Made by a program: the position numbers and the translations under genes. Source: an uncultured Anaerolineales bacterium (GTDB taxonomy: Bacteria; Chloroflexota; Anaerolineae; Anaerolineales; Villigracilaceae). Taken from it: 13,559 nucleotides of DNA. The notes beneath the pieces were generated by a model that saw only the letters and a list, made by a program, of their open reading frames with translations, made no database searches and was not told the DNA's origin. The stretch spans positions 1 through 13,559 of the forward strand of contig CALFXA010000074.1 in the NCBI GenBank assembly GCA_937928015.1. The letters run 5' to 3'. Shown here piece after piece: positions 7,572 through 13,357 of this stretch. Positions within the stretch are counted from its first letter, which is position 1. Each line of letters opens with the position of its first letter.

Positions 7572-8375
7572 ATGTCGGATAACTATGAACAAGAATTCAC
7601 CGAAGCCGACCTGAATGATCTAAGGACGGCAAAGACTAAGCTTGAATATCCCAGTCTGACAGCTAAGATTGCCGATCTAGTGGGCGAACCAATTGAAGCT
7701 AGTTTCAGGTATCTACCAAAGAATTGGAATAAGAAGGTGGGCGAAATTACTCAGTTGGCGCTCCTCAAAGGCTTAGAATTTTCTATATTTACGATGGGCA
7801 AGCCTGAAACCAGGGAATCTCAAGACTGGTTACATAAGTTATTGGTTGTGGGATCTGGGGCAACAGGTGGGGCCATTGGGCTTGCCTCAATGGCAGTCGA
7901 ATTACCCTTCTCCACTTGTGTCATCTTGCGCTCAATCGCCGATATTGCCCGCAGCGAAGGACATAATATTGCACTGTTGGAAGTAAGGCTGGAATGTTTA
8001 GGAGTTCTCGCCCTTGGAGGAAAAAGCTCGAAAGATGATGCTGCTGAAAGTGCTTACTGGGTTGTCCGTGGGGCGCTGGCAAAATCTGTATCAGAGGCGG
8101 CCTCTTATATCGCAGAAAGGGGACTAACTGAGGAAGGTAGTCCGATTCTAATAAAACTTATTACAAAAATCGCTTCCAGATTCAGTGTTGTTCTTACTGA
8201 AGAAGTGGCAGCCAAAGCCATACCAGTTTTGGGAGCAGTATCGGGAGGGGCGATCAATTACTTATTCATGAATCATTTTCAGGAAATGGCACGAGGGCAC
8301 TTCGTTGTAAAACGTCTTGAGAAAAAATACGGTATGAAGAGTGTAGAGAAGACATATAAGACTCTAGCAATCTAA
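7572..8375 (+). CDS. EcsC-family protein, cassette 3
   Basis: This 267-residue protein matches the EcsC family, named after a Bacillus subtilis protein encoded beside the EcsAB ABC transporter; its molecular role is unclear. Family features are the amphipathic start (EYPSLTAKIADLVGEPIE), the Gly/Ala-rich hydrophobic stretch VVGSGATGGAIGLASMAVELPFSTCVILRSIADIA (92-126), the C-terminal VLGAVSGGAINYLFMNHFQEMARGHFVVKRLEKKYG (219-254) and the length of about 250 residues. The Gly-rich segments could associate with membranes. The ATG at 7572 is preferred because GGAG (7560-7563) lies 8 bases upstream. A longer frame from 7419 begins inside attC site 2 and would translate the recombination site, so it is rejected. 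There is no ecsA/ecsB neighbour, so the gene travels alone. Confidence 0.82.
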   Translation: MSDNYEQEFTEADLNDLRTAKTKLEYPSLTAKIADLVGEPIEASFRYLPKNWNKKVGEITQLALLKGLEFSIFTMGKPETRESQDWLHKLLVVGSGATGGAIGLASMAVELPFSTCVILRSIADIARSEGHNIALLEVRLECLGVLALGGKSSKDDAAESAYWVVRGALAKSVSEAASYIAERGLTEEGSPILIKLITKIASRFSVVLTEEVAAKAIPVLGAVSGGAINYLFMNHFQEMARGHFVVKRLEKKYGMKSVEKTYKTLAI

Positions 8376-8380
8376 TGCCC

Positions 8381-8567
8381 GCCTAACAAAGCGTGCACTT
8401 GATGGGTGGGGATGACAAGCGCCAATGCGCTTGCTCTGAGCGATGCTCGCTAGAGGCTCACTCGCCCAATCTGCGTACATCCCAAGCAGTTTTCTACACC
8501 TTAGCATTTTTCTGGCTGGACGGCTTCGCCGTCCCCGCCCCAGCGCAGGTAACGCACACCGTTAGGT
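8381..8567 (+). repeat. attC site 3 (187 bp)
   Basis: R'' is GCCTAAC (8381-8387) and R' is GTTAGGT (8561-8567). This is the longest site in the window because the left arm carries extra hairpins, including CAAGCGC/GCGCTTG with a CAAT loop (8416-8433). The central hairpin GGACGGCTTCGCCGTCC is at 8518-8534, and the right arm GCGCAGGTAACGCACACC is shared with site 1. Confidence 0.85.
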
Positions 8568-8613
8568 AACCTGTTTTGTAAAACAAAAAAACTTTCAAGC
8601 CAAAGGTAACAAC

Positions 8614-9060
8614 GTGAATTTTAACGTCACAATCTTGATTCCGATAGCACAAATTATCCTTGGCTTTTTTCTTCTTTTTATGTTTTGGAGACTCTATTCT
8701 TCAACAAGAAATATGGATAATTGGGAAGTCGCCCAAGGCATAATTACAAAATCAAATTTAAAACGTGCTGGTGCGGCATTTAGCCCCGATGTTGAATACC
8801 AATATTCTGTTCTTGGAATTGAGCACAAAAGTCAGACTGTCACAATTTTGTTGAAGCGAACTTACGACATGAAGGTTGCACAAAGTTGGATTTCGGAATA
8901 TCCCGTTGGCAAAAAGGTAAATGTTTTTTACAACCCAGAAATTCATCACATGTCGGTTTTAGAAAAAGGTTTTTCGGTCAAAGGCTCATTGATTTCAATC
9001 GGTGTTTCCATCTTCCTAATATTAACTGGTGCTATTTTTTTGTTTATCTTAGTGCAGTAA
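8614..9060 (+). CDS. DUF3592 membrane protein, cassette 4
   Basis: This 148-residue protein has the standard DUF3592 build: one helix near the N-terminus (about 6-25), an extracytoplasmic or cytoplasmic beta domain, and one C-terminal helix (about 126-147). The domain shows WEVAQGIITKSNL (37-49), EYQYSVLGIEH (61-71) and the hallmark YPVGKKVNVFYNPEIH (96-111). The function of DUF3592 proteins is not known. The start is GTG at 8614 with AAAGGT (8602-8607) six bases upstream; no ATG fits. The start lies 52 bp after the cassette boundary. Composition is clearly more AT-rich than the attC sites on either side. Confidence 0.85.
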   Translation: MNFNVTILIPIAQIILGFFLLFMFWRLYSSTRNMDNWEVAQGIITKSNLKRAGAAFSPDVEYQYSVLGIEHKSQTVTILLKRTYDMKVAQSWISEYPVGKKVNVFYNPEIHHMSVLEKGFSVKGSLISIGVSIFLILTGAIFLFILVQ

Positions 9061-9177
9061 TTCTTGCTTGCGAAAATTGCGAATTGTGGATTGATAAAGT
9101 TGAAGTTTGTGTAAAATCTAGTCAAGATTGCGGTGATATCTTTTTATAGCAAACGAGTCTTGCGTTCCGTGTCGGTT
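9061..9177 (+). other. Non-coding tail of cassette 4
   Basis: These 117 bases lie between the DUF3592 stop and attC site 4. A + strand frame (8886-9149) crosses it but starts inside the DUF3592 gene and has no ribosome-binding site. I see no terminator with a T tract and no RNA gene. Confidence 0.4.
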
Positions 9178-9305
9178 GCCTAACAAAGCGTGCGCCCGAT
9201 GCAGGGGATTCTGCGCCGTTTTCAGGCAGTTTTCTGGCTTTGAGCTTTTCCTGCTCCCAAGCGAAACCACGCCCGCCCACACGCAGGTAACGCAAACCGT
9301 TGGGC
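9178..9305 (+). repeat. attC site 4 (128 bp)
   Basis: R'' is GCCTAAC (9178-9184) and R' is GTTGGGC (9299-9305). The left arm AAAGCGTGC and right arm ACGCAGGTAACGCAAACC fit the family. The central part differs from sites 1-3: it lacks the GGACGGC hairpin and carries TTTTCAGGCAGTTTTCTGGC followed by CCTGCTCCC. Confidence 0.88.
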
Positions 9306-9366
9306 AGTTGGCTGATAACACAAAACCATTAGGCTGCTACTTTTTAACTGCAAAATCGTATAAGTA

Positions 9367-9385
9367 CCTATTAAACATTAATAGG
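9367..9385 (+). promoter_or_regulatory. Palindrome overlapping the ribosome-binding site of the M50-like gene
   Basis: CCTATTAA-ACA-TTAATAGG is a perfect 8-bp inverted repeat with a 3-base loop. Its right arm overlaps the AGGAG (9383-9387) that serves the ATG at 9393/9396. In RNA it could hide part of the ribosome-binding site; in DNA it could be a dimer operator. It is one palindrome of moderate stability, so a role is only possible. Confidence 0.45.
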
Positions 9386-9392
9386 AGCAAAA

Positions 9393-10232
9393 ATGATGCA
9401 ATCAACGCACACCATTTTTAATAGAGACGCTATGAAATCCATGTTATTTTTAGCAAGTTCTTTTATTTTGGCATACTGCCTTCAAATAACCATTCATGAG
9501 TTCGGTCATTATTTTGCTGGTTTGCTTGTAGGTGCTGAAGGCGGAAAGATTATTCTCCATCCTTTCTTAAACTCAAAGGTCATCTTTCAAAGCGTTCCGT
9601 CTGTTCAAAGTCAGGTTTTTATTGGAATGATGGGAGTCATTACGGACATGTTGTTCGCTACAACTTTCGCCTTTCTTGCCTGGCGCAAAAAAAATGTTTT
9701 TACCTTACCCTTGTTAATGTGGGGGGCAATCGCATTCATTGGTGAAGGGATTGGTATGCTGGGAAACATTGCGGCGCTACCATATTCTTTCGACGATGTT
9801 GGACAGCTCGTTTTACTTGATATTTCACCCAAGCCTCTTATTCCTCTAAGCATTGTATTTGTGATTATTGGTTTAATCATGATGGTCTTGATCATGCCGA
9901 TTTCGGGTATCTCACCCAAAGATTTGTTCCTAAAAAAACTAGTTGCTTTCTTTTGTTGCTTACCACTCTACTTTGCTCTGGCTATCCTTTATCTAAAGGT
10001 CTTTGACTCGCAAAATATGGATATTCTTGATGTAAGGATGAAGCAACTTATCATTGGGCTCGTTTTTGCAGTCCTACTTGGATTGTTCTACAAACCAATG
10101 GATAAGATTTTAGAGCGAATAATAAAAACTAAGGATGTGTTCCAGCCAAAATGGTCTGATATTCTGCCCACCTTTGTGGGATGCACATTGGTTTTTTCAT
10201 CTCTAATAGCGTATTCTTGTTTATTTAATTGA
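9393..10232 (+). CDS. M50-like (site-2-protease-type) membrane metallopeptidase, cassette 5
   Basis: This 279-residue protein has about seven helices (near 16-33, 74-97, 103-125, 148-172, 183-203, 217-234 and 258-277). HEFGH at 35-39, right after the first helix, is the HExxH zinc motif of M50 peptidases, which cut substrates within the membrane. Further on, GMMGVITDMLFA (78-89) and YSFDDVGQLV (131-140) sit where other M50-like proteins have the second conserved region; a canonical NxxPxxxxDG was not found, so the third zinc ligand is uncertain (D85, D134 or D135 are candidates). AGGAG at 9383-9387 allows either ATG at 9393 or 9396. No PDZ domain is present and the substrate is unknown. The following attC is decayed, so this gene shares a cassette with the next one. 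Confidence 0.72.
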   Translation: MMQSTHTIFNRDAMKSMLFLASSFILAYCLQITIHEFGHYFAGLLVGAEGGKIILHPFLNSKVIFQSVPSVQSQVFIGMMGVITDMLFATTFAFLAWRKKNVFTLPLLMWGAIAFIGEGIGMLGNIAALPYSFDDVGQLVLLDISPKPLIPLSIVFVIIGLIMMVLIMPISGISPKDLFLKKLVAFFCCLPLYFALAILYLKVFDSQNMDILDVRMKQLIIGLVFAVLLGLFYKPMDKILERIIKTKDVFQPKWSDILPTFVGCTLVFSSLIAYSCLFN

Positions 10233-10298
10233 GGCAAGTTCAACAGCATCGCCAAGCACCTCAATATCATGCTCATATATCTATAAAGTAAAAATGCT

Positions 10299-10335
10299 GC
10301 CTAACAAAGCGTGAATCTGATGTGTGGAATTCTAA
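10299..10335 (+). repeat. Decayed attC site 5 (left arm only)
   Basis: GCCTAACAAAGCGTG (10299-10313) is identical to the left arm of intact sites, and TGATGTGTGGAATTCT still resembles GATGCAGGGGATTCT of site 4. After about 10335 the similarity ends and no right arm (GCAGGTAACGC...GTTRRRY) follows before the next gene at 10377. The site should not recombine. Confidence 0.7.
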
Positions 10336-10376
10336 AGAAACTTAGTTAATCAAAATGAAGCATTCAAGGAGACACA

Positions 10377-10790
10377 ATGAATGAAAATCTCGACCTAGCA
10401 TTACTCGTTCCAATCGAGAAGGTTGCGCGATTTATAGAGACAGGGGATGAATCCCTGCTTTCAGCCTTTGCCAAAACAGGCGTAGTCATCATCGAAAACT
10501 TTGCGCCTCACCTTTTTGAAGGAGAATATGCTGTACAACGCTGGTCGCAGAAGATTTTGTCGTGGCACAAGCCACCAAGCGATCTTGTACTGAAACATAG
10601 ATTTGGTACACCTCAGGATGTTAGCGTTCATGAGAACCTTGCCTTCTTATCCCTGCCTACGCATTGGACAATTTCTGAAAATGACAACAAAATCGAAGAG
10701 GATGGCGGGTGGGCATTCGTACTCGTACAGGAAGACGGCGAATGGCGAGTGCGCTCCTATGGATGGGCTGTCACATCCATAGAAGGCTAG
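10377..10790 (+). CDS. NTF2/SnoaL-like small protein, cassette 5b
   Basis: This 137-residue soluble protein has the pattern of the NTF2-like/SnoaL superfamily, a cone-shaped alpha+beta fold used by small enzymes and ligand-binding proteins. Visible are an N-terminal helix pair (PIEKVARFIETGDESLLSAFAKTGVVIIENFAPHLFEG), a helix with AVQRWSQKILSW (53-64), the strand pair DVSVHENLAFLSLPTHWTI and the C-terminal WAFVLVQEDGEWRVRSYGWAVT (112-133). Which reaction it might perform cannot be told; no catalytic residue set was identified. AAGGAG (10366-10371) lies 5 bases upstream of the ATG. It lies between a decayed attC and intact site 6, so excision would carry it together with the M50-like gene. Confidence 0.7.
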   Translation: MNENLDLALLVPIEKVARFIETGDESLLSAFAKTGVVIIENFAPHLFEGEYAVQRWSQKILSWHKPPSDLVLKHRFGTPQDVSVHENLAFLSLPTHWTISENDNKIEEDGGWAFVLVQEDGEWRVRSYGWAVTSIEG

Positions 10791-10834
10791 CAAGCATGCT
10801 ACTATTGCAAAGAAATGCCGCATAAAGCAAAACC

Positions 10835-10964
10835 GCCCAACAAAGCGTGCACTTGACGGGTGGGATTCTGCGCCATTTTCGGGCTTTTTCTACACCCGAA
10901 CAGAATCCTGCTCTCAAAGTTTTATCTCGTCCCGCCCACCCGCGGGTAACGCAAACCGTTGGCT
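10835..10964 (+). repeat. attC site 6 (130 bp)
   Basis: R'' is GCCCAAC (10835-10841); R' reads GTTGGCT (10958-10964), departing from GTTRRRY at one base. GGGTGGG on the left pairs with CCCACCC on the right, and the arms AAAGCGTGC and GCGGGTAACGCAAACC are typical. The central part (TTTTCGGGC, TTTTCTACACCCG, CAGAATCCTGCTCTC) is shared with site 8. Confidence 0.85.
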
Positions 10965-11046
10965 GGCTAAGTCGACGTATGTTGCTATCAGGGGCTTAGG
11001 CCTCCCTCGGTAGTTCCAAGTTGTTGTCTCATCAAAGGGAACTTCA

Positions 11047-11508
11047 ATGATAAAGAAGCTGTTTGGAAATATTGACGACTCGCAGTCAGAAGCAATTCCT
11101 GACCGCACATCTCTGGAACGTTTGTTAGCTGAGATTGCGTTGGACACACCGCAAGTTCAATGGCTCGCACTTGTGAAAGCAAATGGCATATTGCTTGCTT
11201 CCTTTCCATCGAAGCCAGGATCGGAAGCCGATAGAATTACCGCAATGAGTGCGGCAATGTCTTCATTGGGAGAACGAATTGCATCTGAACTAGGTAATGG
11301 GAATTTGCAATATACGTTGATCGCTGGAGCGCGTGAAATCACTGCGATGATTGAATTGAGTTCCAAATATCTTCTCACAATTGGACTCAAAAAGGATATT
11401 TCCATCGAAGAGCTTTTGAGTCGAATGCAGGAAGCAAATATTCCCATCCTCATAAGAGCGCTTCACATTGAGGGTATTCTTCGACTTTCAGGAATTCAAC
11501 CCAAATAG
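11047..11508 (+). CDS. Roadblock/LC7-domain protein, cassette 6
   Basis: This 153-residue protein carries a Roadblock/LC7 domain at about 22-120: a helix (SLERLLAEIALDTPQVQ), the strand WLALVKANGILLASFP (39-54) with the typical small-residue turn, a long helix (ADRITAMSAAMSSLGERIASELG, 61-83), then the strands QYTLIAGAREITAMIELSSKYLLTIGL (88-114). In bacteria such proteins often act with small Ras-like GTPases (MglA type), but no GTPase gene is nearby here. A C-terminal tail of about 35 residues (IEELLSRMQEANIPILIRALHIEGIL) follows. AAAGGGA (11034-11040) lies 6 bases upstream of the ATG. The gene starts 88 bp after the cassette boundary. Confidence 0.83.
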   Translation: MIKKLFGNIDDSQSEAIPDRTSLERLLAEIALDTPQVQWLALVKANGILLASFPSKPGSEADRITAMSAAMSSLGERIASELGNGNLQYTLIAGAREITAMIELSSKYLLTIGLKKDISIEELLSRMQEANIPILIRALHIEGILRLSGIQPK

Positions 11509-11557
11509 GTGTGTGGGTGAAGGCATTTTTGAGAAGCGTTTCGTATGACAAAACGCC

Positions 11558-11683
11558 AGTCAACAAAGCGCAGTGGATTGGCGGGATTCTGCGCGATTTA
11601 TAAGCATTTTTCTGGCTTCGGTTTTTTCTGCTCTCAAACATTTTTCCAGCCCGCCCACCCGCAAGTAACGCAAATCGTTGGGC
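11558..11683 (+). repeat. attC site 7 (126 bp)
   Basis: R'' is AGTCAAC (11558-11564), unlike the RYYYAAC rule at the second base, and R' is GTTGGGC (11677-11683). The next left-arm bases AAAGCG are typical but the usual TGC is missing. The right arm CGCAAGTAACGCAAATC is recognisable. A 6-bp hairpin GCGTTT/AAACGC (11536-11556) lies directly upstream. Confidence 0.8.
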
Positions 11684-11724
11684 GGAGCAAGGCATAATCA
11701 TGAATTAAGGAGGCAAGTAACTTT

Positions 11725-12333
11725 ATGGAACAGTCAGTTTTAGTATCTTCTTCAAGTGAAATTCAACCGCCAATGTCAGGAGCAGGTTTTTGGGTTCGTG
11801 CTGGCGCAAGAGTTATTGACACAATAGTACATAACATTGTCTGGTACGTTGCAGCCATTTTTGTTGGAATTGCAATAAGTATTTATGCATCAATTTCTGG
11901 CATATCAACGTCACAAATATTCGCCAAATCAGAATCAACTTCGCCAATTGGTTTTATTCTTGCGCTTGTTGGCACTATCTCTTATCATGCGATTTCAGAA
12001 TATATACATGGCGCATCTTTGGGAAAATTGATTTTTAAAATCCATGTGAAAAATGATGGTGGTCAGCCTATATCATTAAAGGCGGCTCTAATCCGTTCAT
12101 CTGCATACTTCGTTGACGGTTTATTTTTTGGTCTTGTAGCGTATGAAAATATGAAAAAAACTCCCTTAAACCAGAGATATGGTGATAAATGGGCAAATTC
12201 TGTTGTGGTTGAACGTTCTAAACTTTCTCAGTCTCAATTGCCATCTGGATGGAAATTTCTATTGGCATTTATCATTGCAATTGTGGTTGATGGGCTTATT
12301 GCAGTTCTATCAACAATTTTGAGTCTTTTATAA
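11725..12333 (+). CDS. RDD-family membrane protein, cassette 7
   Basis: This 202-residue protein belongs to the RDD family of small membrane proteins. The signature is visible: GFWVRAGARVIDTIV (21-35) with R25, R29 and D32 in the first helix, GASLGKLIFKIHV (96-108), AALIRSSAYFVDGLFFG (120-136) with R124 and D131, and QRYGDKWANSVVV (150-162). Helices lie near 33-55, 75-95, 126-142 and 177-200; the fourth is an addition beyond the basic three-helix domain. RDD proteins have been linked to ion or osmolyte transport and to assembly of other proteins, but here the role is unknown. A strong Shine-Dalgarno TAAGGAGG (11706-11713) precedes the ATG by 11 bases, a little far. A two-codon frame ATG AAT TAA (11700-11708) ends inside it. 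Confidence 0.85.
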   Translation: MEQSVLVSSSSEIQPPMSGAGFWVRAGARVIDTIVHNIVWYVAAIFVGIAISIYASISGISTSQIFAKSESTSPIGFILALVGTISYHAISEYIHGASLGKLIFKIHVKNDGGQPISLKAALIRSSAYFVDGLFFGLVAYENMKKTPLNQRYGDKWANSVVVERSKLSQSQLPSGWKFLLAFIIAIVVDGLIAVLSTILSLL

Positions 12334-12339
12334 AACGCC

Positions 12340-12469
12340 GCCCAACAAAGCGTGCACCCGACGCTGGGGATTCTGCGACATTTTCGGGCTTTATCTACAC
12401 CCAAACAGAATCCTGCTCTCGGAGTTTTATCCACGCCCGTCCACACGCAGGTAACGCAAACCGTTGGGC
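12340..12469 (+). repeat. attC site 8 (130 bp)
   Basis: R'' is GCCCAAC (12340-12346) and R' is GTTGGGC (12463-12469), perfectly complementary. The arms AAAGCGTGC and GCAGGTAACGCAAACC are consensus. The central sequence is nearly that of site 6, suggesting the two descend from one another. Confidence 0.88.
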
Positions 12470-12515
12470 GGCTTCGCCGTCCCCGCCCCAGCGCAGGTAA
12501 CGCAAACCGTTAGCC
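12470..12515 (+). repeat. Right-half attC relic (ORF-less cassette remnant)
   Basis: Directly after site 8 comes GGCTTCGCCGTCC, then GCGCAGGTAACGCAAACC and GTTAGCC (12509-12515). This is the right half of an attC of the type seen in sites 1-3, without left half and without a gene. The unit between the two recombination points (12464-12509) is only 46 bp. Confidence 0.75.
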
Positions 12516-12555
12516 CGCTGGTGGCAGGCAAAGTTTTTTCAATTCAGAGACATTT

Positions 12556-13143
12556 GTGACCAATAAATCCGTTGTTATCGCAATTGTTATTTTTGTACTG
12601 CTCTCTTGTTGTTTTTTGATTCTTGCTGGCGGTCAGTACTTTGTGAATGATTGTTTATGGTGGGACTGTGCCCCAAAAAGAAATTTTCGAGTGTCAGATT
12701 TGGAGCTCCCGTCAACCCTGTTTCCAGACGGTGCTATTGTTAACCATATCCGCCCAATGTCTGATGAATTTACCACTATAGAAGATGGATTGCAGTCCAT
12801 ATATTGGGACAATGGCAATGGTTTAGCGGGTTACGATATATATCGTTACGCAACAATAAAAAAGGCGATTCGGGGGTTTGAATTCAACTATAAGCAAATG
12901 GTTGATGATGGGACAAAAAAACCTTGGATTCGTCCAAGTGAACTCACTTATTCCAGTTCAACGGCAAATCAATTGCAAATTGCGTGCGGTATTTGGATAG
13001 GAAGGCGGTGTGGCATGCTTGCCCGTTATCAAGAATATGTTGTTTTCTTTGACGCCGTTATGGATGATAAAATGACATACAGCGACTTTGAAAGAATAGT
13101 TATTTATATTGACGAGCAAATGTCAGCGCAATTATCCCCGTGA
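12556..13143 (+). CDS. Unknown membrane-anchored protein, cassette 8
   Basis: I do not recognise this 195-residue protein. The N-terminus (about 5-28, VVIAIVIFVLLSCCFLILAGGQYF) is a single hydrophobic helix, either an uncleaved anchor or a signal sequence; the Cys pair at 18-19 could suggest a lipobox but the context SCCF does not fit one well. The rest is hydrophilic and probably outside the membrane, with LPSTLFPDGAIVNHIRPMSDE (51-71), YWDNGNGLAGYDIYRYATIKKAIRGFEFN (83-111) and cysteines at 33, 38, 144 and 152 that could pair. The start is GTG at 12556; no ATG is available and the ribosome-binding site is weak. It begins 46 bp after the cassette boundary. Confidence 0.65.
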   Translation: MTNKSVVIAIVIFVLLSCCFLILAGGQYFVNDCLWWDCAPKRNFRVSDLELPSTLFPDGAIVNHIRPMSDEFTTIEDGLQSIYWDNGNGLAGYDIYRYATIKKAIRGFEFNYKQMVDDGTKKPWIRPSELTYSSSTANQLQIACGIWIGRRCGMLARYQEYVVFFDAVMDDKMTYSDFERIVIYIDEQMSAQLSP

Positions 13144-13177
13144 AAACAAAACCCAATTTGGTTTCAAATGGAAAGTG

Positions 13178-13275
13178 GGCTAACAAAACGTGCACTTGAC
13201 GGGTGGGATTCTGCGGCATTTTCGGGCTTTTTCTACACCCGCCCGCCCCGTCGCGGGTAACGCCAACCGTTAGCC
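13178..13275 (+). repeat. attC site 9 (98 bp)
   Basis: R'' is GGCTAAC (13178-13184) and R' is GTTAGCC (13269-13275), perfectly complementary to each other though each departs from the RYYYAAC/GTTRRRY rule at one base. This is the shortest site. The left half matches site 6 (CTTGACGGGTGGGATTCTG), but the segment CAGAATCCTGCTCTC is missing from the right half. Confidence 0.82.
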
Positions 13276-13357
13276 CGCAGACATCAGTAGAGGACAAAGA
13301 ACAGACTTCGTCATTCTTATCAGACATGAGCGGAATATATACTGAAGGACTAAAATA

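Noticed and set aside
8886..9149. Extra + strand gene overlapping the end of the DUF3592 gene
   Set aside because: Out-of-frame shadow with no ribosome-binding site and no recognisable protein pattern.
6450..13275. CRISPR array or transposon inverted repeats
   Set aside because: The repeats are too long and variable, spaced by whole genes, and bounded by RYYYAAC/GTTRRRY cores typical of attC; no cas or transposase gene is present.
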